IMG/VR virus record: IMGVR_UViG_3300017751_000078
Location: 1-35,597 of that record
DNA: 35,597 nucleotides
Source: a virus
Reading direction: 5' to 3' (one strand)
Program-made: the position numbers and the translations under genes
In this document: positions 16,870-23,894 of the stretch, one piece after another
Position numbering within the stretch: the stretch's first letter is position 1
Layout: each line of letters begins with the position of its first letter
The notes under the pieces: model-generated
Seen by the model: only the letters and a program-made list of their open reading frames with translations
Databases searched by the model: none
Told to the model about the DNA's origin: nothing

Positions 16870-17339
16870 TATAATTTTTTTAATATAGTCTCAACATTCC
16901 TGCCTATGACTTTGTCAATTGTTTGCTCTATTGTTCTTTTCTCTTTACGCAATGCCTTGTCTACAAAATTCATTTTATGTCTTGCTCGTCTACCATTCTG
17001 TGTTGGCATTCCTTTTTTACTATGAGTATAAGCTATTGCATAAGCAATTCCTCGTATAATCTCATTACTGCTTCCTATCCCTTTACTCTTTAGCCATTTT
17101 ATTAAGGCATTAATTCTTGGTGGTGCAAATGGCTTTTTAATTTGTGAAGCCTTAACTCCTTTATCTACAAATCTCCAATAGTAATTTCCCATTATGCTAA
17201 CACCAACACCCGTTACTTTAGAGTGAAGCGAATTGATTAAGCCACCCGACTTTTTACTTCTTCCTTGTCGAACTAACTCTAATCCAAATGCTTTGGCATA
17301 AGCATTCCCTATTGTAATTTTGTCTTTATCCGATAGCAT
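16869..17339 (-). CDS. Putative tail-completion / HK97 gp10-like protein
   Basis: This is a 156-residue basic protein. The segment GNYYWRFVDKGVKASQIKKP followed by RINALIKWLKSKGIG, and IAYAIAYTHSKKGMPTQNGR, resemble the gp10/minor tail-completion family, where the YxxxvdkGt and h-x-x-x-GiPa motifs recur. Such proteins join head and tail or cap the tail tube. Both ends share one base with neighbours (TAATG at 17339 and 16869). The assignment rests on motif resemblance and position. Confidence 0.5.
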   Translation of the reverse strand: MLSDKDKITIGNAYAKAFGLELVRQGRSKKSGGLINSLHSKVTGVGVSIMGNYYWRFVDKGVKASQIKKPFAPPRINALIKWLKSKGIGSSNEIIRGIAYAIAYTHSKKGMPTQNGRRARHKMNFVDKALRKEKRTIEQTIDKVIGRNVETILKKL

Positions 17340-17815
17340 TAATAGTAGCTTTGATTAGCTAAACAATCAGTTAGCTTGTTAATAGTTATAGTTGCCGTAA
17401 TACTTACCAAGTCATCATTGAATTCATGGCTTAATCTTGAAATGTTCCAACCATCTTGCAATACATATTTGTTCTCATTATTTCTTACTAGGACATTTAC
17501 TGTACCTCTAAACTGATGAAGCAAAGCATCAAATGTATTCTCTAAACTTGTTGTTGCATTTTGTGGCTTTATTATTTGTCCTGTATCTTCGTTTACTTCT
17601 TTAATCAAAGGTTGATAGCAATGGAATTCTAATGTCATTGTTTCGTATCCACTATGCACATCTGCAAAATTACTTGTTGGTGGTAATAACAATATGAGTG
17701 GATAATCTGTGCTATTGCTATTTACCTCGCCAAGATATCCAAACTTATATGTATCAAAAAAACCTAATCTTGCATTATTAACATCAGTGCTTAAATTTTG
17801 TAAATCTCTTATCAT
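17339..17815 (-). CDS. Putative tail terminator-like protein
   Basis: This is a 158-residue protein with a mixed alpha/beta pattern: an N-terminal helix (MIRDLQNLSTDVNNARLGFF), strands YPLILLLPPTSNF and ETMTLEFHCYQPL, a helix TSLENTFDALLHQF and final strands LVSITATITINKL. This is the arrangement expected for tail terminator/minor tail U-like proteins, which also lie beside the gp10-like gene. The name is tentative. It starts 4 bases after the frameshift-extension ORF. Confidence 0.45.
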   Translation of the reverse strand: MIRDLQNLSTDVNNARLGFFDTYKFGYLGEVNSNSTDYPLILLLPPTSNFADVHSGYETMTLEFHCYQPLIKEVNEDTGQIIKPQNATTSLENTFDALLHQFRGTVNVLVRNNENKYVLQDGWNISRLSHEFNDDLVSITATITINKLTDCLANQSYY

Positions 17816-17818
17816 ATT

Positions 17819-18100
17819 TTAACTTTTTTGTCTTGCTTGTTTATGTGCAATCTTTTGATACTCTGTTTCATATTCTGCTTGGCTAGACTTCCAAGATAGG
17901 TATGTGAATATCTGATACACATTTGTTTCTTCTACACTTTCTACTGCACTCATGCTTCCTGTGGTAAATATGCCGTCTTTAGCGACATCATATATTTGAT
18001 TAAGCCACCCGTATCCGTCGATAAGATAGGACACTTTTGAATGAATGTTTGAGGATTTTCCGTATAAGCTTGGATATTGTCTTGCAAATTTCTCGTCCAT
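17819..18100 (-). CDS. -1 frame extension of the tail-assembly chaperone (gpT-like part)
   Basis: This open frame of 93 residues from ATG 18100 overlaps the upstream ORF by 151 bases in the -1 frame. In that frame there is no stop between the nine-T run at 18107-18115 and the ATG, so a -1 slip would join the first 197 residues of the upstream ORF to Ala-Gln and this segment, giving a protein of about 292 residues. This is the G/GT organisation of tail-assembly chaperones, where the rare fusion recruits tail-tube subunits to the tape measure. Independent start at 18100 is possible but not needed. The C-terminus is helical and basic (AEYETEYQKIAHKQARQKS). Confidence 0.65.
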   Translation of the reverse strand: MDEKFARQYPSLYGKSSNIHSKVSYLIDGYGWLNQIYDVAKDGIFTTGSMSAVESVEETNVYQIFTYLSWKSSQAEYETEYQKIAHKQARQKS

Positions 18101-18696
18101 TTGAGCAAAAAAAAAGCGAACTGTAAAGCTTTATCAGTTGTTACTCCCTTAAACTCATTCTCCCTTTCGGTTACATCATACTCCCCTTTAGCTTCCCCTT
18201 TCTTCTTACATAGGATTGCCATTTGTCTAGGTAAATAATCAAATCTATTAGCCACATCTTTACCTAATATCTGTTCGCATTGTTTCATTTCTGCATACTC
18301 CCCAAATGATAAATCATTTAAAGCTAGAGTAGGATAATAATAGTCTACTCCATTATGCTCAAAAGAAATTCCTTGCATATCTTTTTCATGCTTCTCGCTT
18401 AACATTGTATCATTAAATATATCTGTTATCTTCATAGCTACATCAAAGTCCATTGCTTTGGCTTCCTCAATAGTTATTTCTAATAGTGTAGATACTAACT
18501 CAAATGTTAAATCAAATTCTTGCTGAATAGATTTAGTCATTTCCTCGTCTGTTATGTCACGATCTAATTCTTCTTCCTTGTCTGAAGTATCGTATTTCCT
18601 CAACACTTTCCAAATCTCACTAAACTTTTTTAATGATAATTCAGAGTGCTTTGTTGGTACTCGCTTTTCTTTTCCGTTTATTTCAATGATTAACAT
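17950..18696 (-). CDS. Probable tail-assembly chaperone (gpG-like), frame-0 product
   Basis: This is a 248-residue, helical, acidic protein starting at ATG 18696. Its start resembles a small beta ubiquitin-like lead (MLIIEINGKEKRVPTKHSEL) followed by helices with many Glu/Lys. The frame crosses GCT TTT TTT TTG at residues 194-197 and then continues for 51 residues to its stop at 17950. The slippery run, the overlapping -1 frame, the position ahead of the tail genes and the tape measure, and the size all fit a tail-assembly chaperone. Sequence identity to known chaperones is not visible to me, so the assignment rests on architecture. The upstream gap to the large terminase is 48 bases. Confidence 0.65.
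   Translation of the reverse strand: MLIIEINGKEKRVPTKHSELSLKKFSEIWKVLRKYDTSDKEEELDRDITDEEMTKSIQQEFDLTFELVSTLLEITIEEAKAMDFDVAMKITDIFNDTMLSEKHEKDMQGISFEHNGVDYYYPTLALNDLSFGEYAEMKQCEQILGKDVANRFDYLPRQMAILCKKKGEAKGEYDVTERENEFKGVTTDKALQFAFFLLKWTRNLQDNIQAYTENPQTFIQKCPILSTDTGGLIKYMMSLKTAYLPQEA
18107..18115 (-). other. Slippery sequence for programmed -1 frameshift
   Basis: Nine consecutive T on the minus strand, read in frame 0 as GCT TTT TTT TTG, contain the heptamer T TTT TTG, the same slippery heptamer known from the P2 tail gene E. After a -1 slip the ribosome reads TTT GCT CAA ATG GAC and enters the overlapping ORF. No clear downstream pseudoknot was worked out by eye. A simple homopolymer sequencing error is the competing explanation. 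Confidence 0.65.
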
Positions 18697-18744
18697 AGTG
18701 CAAAAATAGTTTTAAGTTTATATAAAATATCGTAGTTTTTACTG

Positions 18745-20040
18745 CTACCCAAAGTAAACAACTTTACTCTTGGCTAATTCGAAATACATTCTCATCATTA
18801 ATGCGTCTGCTATGTCGGGACTTCTTCCGATTAAGTCTTTAATCTTTGACTTCTCCATGACATTAAGCTTCTGCTCACTATCTAGTTTTCTGACTTGGAC
18901 TATTTCTAATTCCTGTGCTAATGCGTCTCTATCTTCCATGACTGCATTAACATATATTTCTCCATTGTTTACTTTGTCTGCAAACATATAGTAACATTGT
19001 GCTTTAAGGTTTGCGTAATTCTCTTTGCCAATAGGTCTACTATTATTCACAAAACCTTTACACCTCAACACATCAACAAGTCCACCGCCTACTCCATCTT
19101 CATCAACTATTATATTGCTTCTGCCTACTTTGTTCTTGTTGGCTATCTCTAAAACATAAGTTGCTAATTCAGTAATGCTAGTTTTTGTGTATTGTAGAAT
19201 ACTCTCACATCTAAAACCATTCCATAAGCAGACAACACTTCTATCATTTCCATATCTTGCCACATCAACACTAATGTGTAAATCTCCTTTTGGTACGAAA
19301 CTGTTACTAAATATATCATTTATTTTATCATATTCGAATAGCTTACCTAATGTGTCATCATATTCCCACATACCCTCAAGTAATCTTTGTCTACTCACAT
19401 TGTCTAACCTTTGCAGTTGTCCTATATAATGCTTACTAATATGAGGATTATCTGTTACTAAAGACTGTAAGAAGTACCTATGATTTAAGATGTTACCATC
19501 TTTCCAAGGTTTGTAGAACTCATTATATAACCAATTCTTTGTAGGGTTGCAAGTTAGTAAGACTTTTGGCACAAGATTATGCAGGTCTAACTGAAATCTT
19601 ATTCTACTACTTAATATCATTATGGCTTTCTGCGTACATTCACTCGCTTCATCTACAAAAGCACCCGTTATCTCCATACTACCAAGCTTGTCAAAGTTAG
19701 GGTCTGATGGATAATAGAATAAATCTTTTAATACTATTTGGCTACCTGTAGAATGAAATGTCATGAAGCCCGAAGTCCTATTAAAGTAATAATCATTAGA
19801 TGTAATCCCCTGCATCTTCATGATTTCAAACAGGGTGTTAAGAGTAGTTGATTTAAGAGTATGCAGTTTTGATCTTCCGATAAGCCAACGAGTACCGGGA
19901 TATTTAAAACAATTCTTCAATATCCAATAACAACCTAATGCTGATTTACCACCACCTGCACCACCACCAAACAATAAGGTATTATGCTTACTATTTTCTA
20001 GTATATCTAATGCCTTTGTCTGCTTTATTGTTAATCTCAT
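18745..20040 (-). CDS. terL: Terminase large subunit
   Basis: This is a 431-residue packaging motor. The ATPase domain has Walker A GGGAGGGKS at residues 25-33, Walker B GAFVDEASE around 126-134 with acidic Asp130/Glu131, and the coupling motif LLTCNPT at 161-167. The nuclease domain carries the three acidic positions expected for an RNase H-like fold: SVDVA (Asp259), IVDEDG (Asp313) and DIADAL (Asp409 or Asp412). It overlaps the HNH gene by 4 bases. It translocates DNA into the prohead through the portal and cuts the concatemer. The length is normal for the family. Confidence 0.95.
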   Translation of the reverse strand: MRLTIKQTKALDILENSKHNTLLFGGGAGGGKSALGCYWILKNCFKYPGTRWLIGRSKLHTLKSTTLNTLFEIMKMQGITSNDYYFNRTSGFMTFHSTGSQIVLKDLFYYPSDPNFDKLGSMEITGAFVDEASECTQKAIMILSSRIRFQLDLHNLVPKVLLTCNPTKNWLYNEFYKPWKDGNILNHRYFLQSLVTDNPHISKHYIGQLQRLDNVSRQRLLEGMWEYDDTLGKLFEYDKINDIFSNSFVPKGDLHISVDVARYGNDRSVVCLWNGFRCESILQYTKTSITELATYVLEIANKNKVGRSNIIVDEDGVGGGLVDVLRCKGFVNNSRPIGKENYANLKAQCYYMFADKVNNGEIYVNAVMEDRDALAQELEIVQVRKLDSEQKLNVMEKSKIKDLIGRSPDIADALMMRMYFELAKSKVVYFG

Positions 20041-20291
20041 TTTTTCATTGAGTTGAATTTATCTTTGCCTTGAAAGTCGTATGCGTAATGGCACTCCATA
20101 CAAAGCAGTTGGATATTGTCTTTATTATATTTCAATTCAGGATAAGCACCCTTACCTTTTATGTGGCTAAAGTAATGTGCTCTTGGCTCGTAACCTAAAT
20201 GCTTACCGCAATTAGTACACTCATGTTCTCTCTCGTCCCATATTTCAAGAAACATTTTCTTCTCACTCCCTTTCTTCTTCTTCTTGCTCAT
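20037..20291 (-). CDS. HNH-type endonuclease between the terminase genes
   Basis: From ATG 20291 this is an 84-residue protein; a longer reading from 20333 would overlap the small terminase gene by 71 bases. Visible motifs are CTNCGKH (CxxC) near residues 26-32, HYFSHIKGKG in the middle and LLCMECHYAYD (CxxC-H) near the end. This is a zinc-bound HNH fold with the His-rich centre as active site. HNH proteins beside terminases in cos-type phages such as HK97 are needed for DNA cutting during packaging (established), so a packaging role is more likely than a homing role. The Lys-rich start (SKKKKKGSEKK) fits DNA binding. Confidence 0.7.
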   Translation of the reverse strand: MSKKKKKGSEKKMFLEIWDEREHECTNCGKHLGYEPRAHYFSHIKGKGAYPELKYNKDNIQLLCMECHYAYDFQGKDKFNSMKK

Positions 20292-20640
20292 TAGAATAGG
20301 TTTTAATTTCTTCCCATTGAATAGGTCTACCATCTTCTCCTGTCAATTCAATCCTTTCTCCGTAACCTCTCTCTCTATTATAGGTTTTACTCGCATGGAT
20401 TACTGCACTAGGTATCTCTTTATCTACTAATTTCAATAGTTTGCTTTCTATGAAATCACCCTTCAATTTCTTTGTGTCTAATTTAGAACATGCTTCTCTA
20501 TACTCCTCGTCATCTTCACACCATCTGTAATGGGTTTGTCTGCTAATCCCGACTACCTTACAAGCAGTTGTAACAATACCCATTGCTTGTTCTAATGCGT
20601 CAAGCATTGCTTCCTTTTGTATTTTGCTCTTATCTGTCAC
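20263..20640 (-). CDS. terS: Terminase small subunit
   Basis: This is a 125-residue protein reading from GTG at 20640, 11 bases after the IbrB-like stop; ATG at 20607 is the alternative start. The N-terminal domain is a helix-turn-helix: ALEQAMGIVTTACKVVGISR followed by QTHYRWCEDDEEYREAC, the typical DNA-recognition part of small terminases. The middle is a helical oligomerisation region and the C-terminus has GYGERIELTGEDGRPI, which recurs in small terminases, before a Glu-rich tail that would contact the large subunit. It overlaps the HNH gene by about 29 bases. Confidence 0.8.
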   Translation of the reverse strand: MTDKSKIQKEAMLDALEQAMGIVTTACKVVGISRQTHYRWCEDDEEYREACSKLDTKKLKGDFIESKLLKLVDKEIPSAVIHASKTYNRERGYGERIELTGEDGRPIQWEEIKTYSNEQEEEERE

Positions 20641-20651
20641 TTTCTGTAACT

Positions 20652-21170
20652 TTACAGGGTTTCACTCGGTTTCCATGCTTTTCCAAAATCTGCGTCTTTG
20701 AATACATCTGATTTAGGTATTCCTGCTCTAAATAGTAGCCTCGTTACTTCCTCTTTCTCCATTTGTAATCGCTTCATTATTTCGCTACCATCTAATCCTG
20801 CTTCTACCATATCGGTTACAAGATTACTCATCTCTAATATGCCATGCGTTCCTCTTGCTCTGTTATGTCTAATAGTTGCCATCTTCTGACTTTCCTCATC
20901 TTTAGGATTAATCATTACTGTTGGCACATGTCCATCTGTTAGATTAAATATCTCTTTATGTCCCGAAACAGTCCACCTATGAAATCCATCTACTATTGTC
21001 ATATCGGGGTTTATTACTATCGGTTGTGTCCACCCATCTTCTTGTATGGATATCTTCAATAGCTTTAATTCTTTAGGTGCTACTTTATTTGGGTTGTAGT
21101 TGTTACTACTTAATTCTTCCCTGTTTCTCCAAACTATCTCGTTTAAAGGCTGATTTTCATATTTACTCAT
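20652..21170 (-). CDS. IbrB-like ParB-fold protein
   Basis: This is a 172-residue protein with a ParB/sulfiredoxin-like domain. Residues 27-66 run NPNKVAPKELKLLKISIQED to IVDGFHRW, where DGFHRW (61-66) replaces the usual GxHR motif. RHNRARGTHG (101-110) is a signature of IbrB-type proteins, and a C-terminal helix pair (SEIMKRLQMEKEEVTRLLFR) resembles the ParB helix-turn-helix. In E. coli, IbrB acts with the PAPS-reductase-like IbrA to activate prophage-linked genes (established). Here the IbrA-like gene is the immediate neighbour, 18 bases upstream. Catalysis by the ParB fold, possibly nucleotide-dependent, is inferred. Confidence 0.8.
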   Translation of the reverse strand: MSKYENQPLNEIVWRNREELSSNNYNPNKVAPKELKLLKISIQEDGWTQPIVINPDMTIVDGFHRWTVSGHKEIFNLTDGHVPTVMINPKDEESQKMATIRHNRARGTHGILEMSNLVTDMVEAGLDGSEIMKRLQMEKEEVTRLLFRAGIPKSDVFKDADFGKAWKPSETL

Positions 21171-21188
21171 GATTGTATTGTTTTATTT

Positions 21189-22370
21189 TTATCGTTTACC
21201 AAATCGCTTCCTAGCTTCTTCTAGTGTCATGTCTAACTTCTTTAATTCCTTATTACTTTGTGCCGTTAGATAATCTGCTTGCCTACCCTTAAAATCACCA
21301 CGCATTGCACATCTACAACAAAATCTCCAAGACATTCCCGTTAATGGGTGTGGCTCATTGTCTTGTATCATGTCATTTGTTTTATTATAATGTTGCTTAA
21401 TGTATTTGTTGATATTATTCTTTACTTGATTTCTATGTTTTAATCCATAACTATCTAATAATACATGTAGATATTCTTTATATGACAAGTGTTCGGGTTT
21501 AGTTTTAGCATTAGAATATAATTCACTATTACCATATCTCCATGCAGTAGCAACTCCTGGTACTCTATTTAACATTTTATGCCACATATTCGGGAAGCAT
21601 TCACTAAACAACCACAATCCACGAACAGGCTCTTCACCAAACGGTGGACATACTCTTTGCGTTAGCCATCTACCATGTAATTTTGTCTGATTGTATCTAT
21701 CGTAAGTTTCGTTATAGTCCCAACCAAATTTACTTACTGCAATCCATACATCTTTAGATGTCCAATCGTAAATAGGGTGGCACATGAAAGTTGCGTATCC
21801 TCTACTCGCTTGTGCTATATAGCTATCATGCTTTTTACTTGCTATTACTTTATGTCGTCTTAAACTTTCTTCTGTTCTAATTCCTGTAAGCATTGCAACT
21901 CTACCATTTGTCCTGCTATATATTAAATCACTAAAGTCGGGTATTGTCATTCCCTTTTTAAATTTCGGGTGTTCCTTTATTGCTTTTTTCGGCATATCTC
22001 TTACCCAAATATCTTCCTTTCCCTTTTCCCAATTATACCACCACGGCTCTTCATTTGAGCAAGCATTTCTATGCTTAAATTCTAGACAATACCATTTTAA
22101 ATCTACATCTTCTCTTTCACTTACTCTATGTACATACTCAATAGTTGTTGGGTGAATTGCTTCCTCATCAAAGAAAACTACTTCCAATGGCTCTTTGATA
22201 CCTCGTTCCTCTCTTACTTTTAATACTGTCTGCAAAACTGCCGTACTATCTTTGCCACCCGAAAAGGATACTACTATTTTATCGAAGTTGTCATATATAT
22301 AATTAACTCGCTTCTTGCTTTCTTCCCAAACATTTGTGTCTATGAATTGCTTCTTTCTAACTCTTGCCAT
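21189..22370 (-). CDS. IbrA-like PAPS-reductase-family protein
   Basis: This is a 393-residue protein of the PP-loop ATP pyrophosphatase superfamily. It shows the nucleotide loop SGGKDS at residues 37-42, FFDEEAIHP at 66-74, the GIRTEES block at 163-169, and CHPIYDWTSKDVW at 197-209. A C-terminal cysteine cluster FCCRCAMRGDF (350-360) may bind a metal or carry sulfur. The length and C-terminal extension (DUF3440-like) match IbrA and DndC-type proteins rather than CysH. It shares one base with the upstream PAPS-reductase-like gene (TAATG). The likely reaction is activation of a substrate with ATP and transfer of sulfur or an equivalent; the substrate is unknown. Confidence 0.8.
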   Translation of the reverse strand: MARVRKKQFIDTNVWEESKKRVNYIYDNFDKIVVSFSGGKDSTAVLQTVLKVREERGIKEPLEVVFFDEEAIHPTTIEYVHRVSEREDVDLKWYCLEFKHRNACSNEEPWWYNWEKGKEDIWVRDMPKKAIKEHPKFKKGMTIPDFSDLIYSRTNGRVAMLTGIRTEESLRRHKVIASKKHDSYIAQASRGYATFMCHPIYDWTSKDVWIAVSKFGWDYNETYDRYNQTKLHGRWLTQRVCPPFGEEPVRGLWLFSECFPNMWHKMLNRVPGVATAWRYGNSELYSNAKTKPEHLSYKEYLHVLLDSYGLKHRNQVKNNINKYIKQHYNKTNDMIQDNEPHPLTGMSWRFCCRCAMRGDFKGRQADYLTAQSNKELKKLDMTLEEARKRFGKR

Positions 22371-23035
22371 TATCTGAATTTATTAGTGAAGTCCTGCTTT
22401 GGCGAAGTATTCTCTACTATTTGCCAACATCTATTTAAGTTATTATTATGGTATTTAGGATTAATAGAATAAAAAGGACTATTACCCTCTGTCTTTCCAT
22501 GCTCTGTTGAATATATCCAAGGTGGTGGAATGTTAAACATTTTAAAGTATTGCCAAACTTCTTCTTCTTTCCAATCTCTTATCGGGTGGCATTGCATACC
22601 ATTTTCTTTCGTACTATACAATTCATTTTTCACAGTATTTTCCTCTGTTCTCCTACCTGTATAAGTCACTCCTGCGTTAATTGATTTGCCAAACTTTTTA
22701 ATACTTGCTTGTTGTCTGACTGAAAAGCTTCTAGATCGTACTGCCTTATCGCTTGAAAATATCATTTGCTTATTTCTATTAAGCCATTCATCTGATAAAG
22801 AACATACATAAGTAACATTTAGCCTTAACATTTTTGCTATTGCCTTAATATCTTCTAGTTGTTCGGGATAATAAAAACTCGTTTCGCAAATCATTGGAAT
22901 GTCGGGTATAATATGATTTACTAAATGTGCACATACAATGCCATCTTTTCCACCGCTAAATGCTACTGCACCTTTCCCATATTGAGAATTAGCAAAATTG
23001 ATTAGCTTTCTTGCTTTGTTTATTTTCTCGTGCAT
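22370..23035 (-). CDS. Compact PAPS-reductase-like PP-loop protein
   Basis: This is a 221-residue protein from ATG 23035, placed one base after the cupin stop; an earlier start at 23062 would overlap it. Motifs are AFSGGKDG (25-32; Gly replaces the usual Ser), ETSFYYPEQL (51-60), TGRRTEEN (126-133), CHPIRDWKEEEVWQYF (149-164) and a PPPWIYS block near 170-176. The final CysH catalytic motif (ECGLH) is missing, so this is unlikely to be an assimilatory PAPS reductase. It is a second, diverged member of the family beside the IbrA-like gene. It is co-translated with it through TAATG. Confidence 0.75.
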   Translation of the reverse strand: MHEKINKARKLINFANSQYGKGAVAFSGGKDGIVCAHLVNHIIPDIPMICETSFYYPEQLEDIKAIAKMLRLNVTYVCSLSDEWLNRNKQMIFSSDKAVRSRSFSVRQQASIKKFGKSINAGVTYTGRRTEENTVKNELYSTKENGMQCHPIRDWKEEEVWQYFKMFNIPPPWIYSTEHGKTEGNSPFYSINPKYHNNNLNRCWQIVENTSPKQDFTNKFR

Positions 23036-23036
23036 A

Positions 23037-23894
23037 TTACTTTGTTCTGATATCCTCAACACTTCCTGCTGACACTAGCTTACCATCTTGTCTTACTATT
23101 GTTCTATTAATCATTGGGTGTACCTCATCAGTACTTCCAAAATCACTATCGGGGTGAAAAGCTATTACATCCATTCCTGTTTCTACAGGTGTATTAAATG
23201 CGTGCATACCACAAGCATGAGTTTCTCCGTCTAATCCCTTTGCAAAAGCATTACCTTTGGCTACCATTTCTTCTGTCCACTCTTTAATAACAAATATCAT
23301 TCCTTTTACTAATGGTAAGTTTCCGAATGGTGTTACACATACTCCATGACCATCAGCTACTATTCCTATTCTATGACTTGGGTGCGTATGTTGTGTCTGT
23401 ACAATATCTTTCGGAAAGTGTAAATGATTAAAGCACGGGTCTCCCTTTTTTACAGGTGAAATAAGTAAGCTATCAGTACACCCATCTATATATTTTAATC
23501 TTCCTACTTCTTCAATAGGTCCACCAAATGATGGCATTGCTCTATAATTATTTTCGGGATATATTCCTTTTGTATGTAACACTTCAATAACTATCAGTTT
23601 TGAACTTTCGTAACTATTGATTTCGAATTCTCCTGTTACACTAAAATATTGTCCGTCTATTAAATTTTGTGTTGGATAATGGCTTTGAGTTATTTTTAAG
23701 TTTCCACCGTAAACATATCCATAATAACTACAGTCTGCTTTGCTCTTAAAGTCATTACCATTTCCGTTTATTATATTGTAGTATCTAATCGGATATTTAC
23801 TATGCTTGCTATCGTCAAAGATTAATCCTGCTACATTATTATCAAAGCTTATGAAAGCATTGTTTTCTTCATACTTAATATTACTTGGTATCAT
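23037..23894 (-). CDS. Cupin-like metalloprotein in the ParB/PAPS-reductase cassette
   Basis: This is a 285-residue protein. The C-terminal half carries cupin-like metal motifs: NHLHF (His157, His159), QTQHTHPSHRIGIVADGHG (His169, His171, His174, Gly182-Gly184), and HACGMHAFNTPVETG (His226, His231), followed by IAFHPDSDFGSTDEVHP (His247, His259). The N-terminal 140 residues are beta-rich (YYGYVYGGNLKITQSHYP). Cupins can be oxygenases, isomerases or ligand-binding proteins; the set of His residues favours a metal enzyme. It overlaps the ParB-like gene by 14 bases and precedes the PAPS-reductase-like gene, so it probably acts in the same pathway. The substrate is unknown. Confidence 0.6.
   Translation of the reverse strand: MIPSNIKYEENNAFISFDNNVAGLIFDDSKHSKYPIRYYNIINGNGNDFKSKADCSYYGYVYGGNLKITQSHYPTQNLIDGQYFSVTGEFEINSYESSKLIVIEVLHTKGIYPENNYRAMPSFGGPIEEVGRLKYIDGCTDSLLISPVKKGDPCFNHLHFPKDIVQTQHTHPSHRIGIVADGHGVCVTPFGNLPLVKGMIFVIKEWTEEMVAKGNAFAKGLDGETHACGMHAFNTPVETGMDVIAFHPDSDFGSTDEVHPMINRTIVRQDGKLVSAGSVEDIRTK

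Noticed and set aside
18701-18708. TATTTTTG promoter just before the tail chaperone gene
   Set aside because: It matches the -7 consensus but is only 4 bases from the ATG and lacks a -33 TTG at a plausible spacing; would need leaderless translation.
22370-23035. Assimilatory PAPS reductase (CysH)
   Set aside because: The C-terminal ECGLH catalytic cysteine motif is absent and the neighbours are ParB-like and cupin genes, not sulfate assimilation genes.
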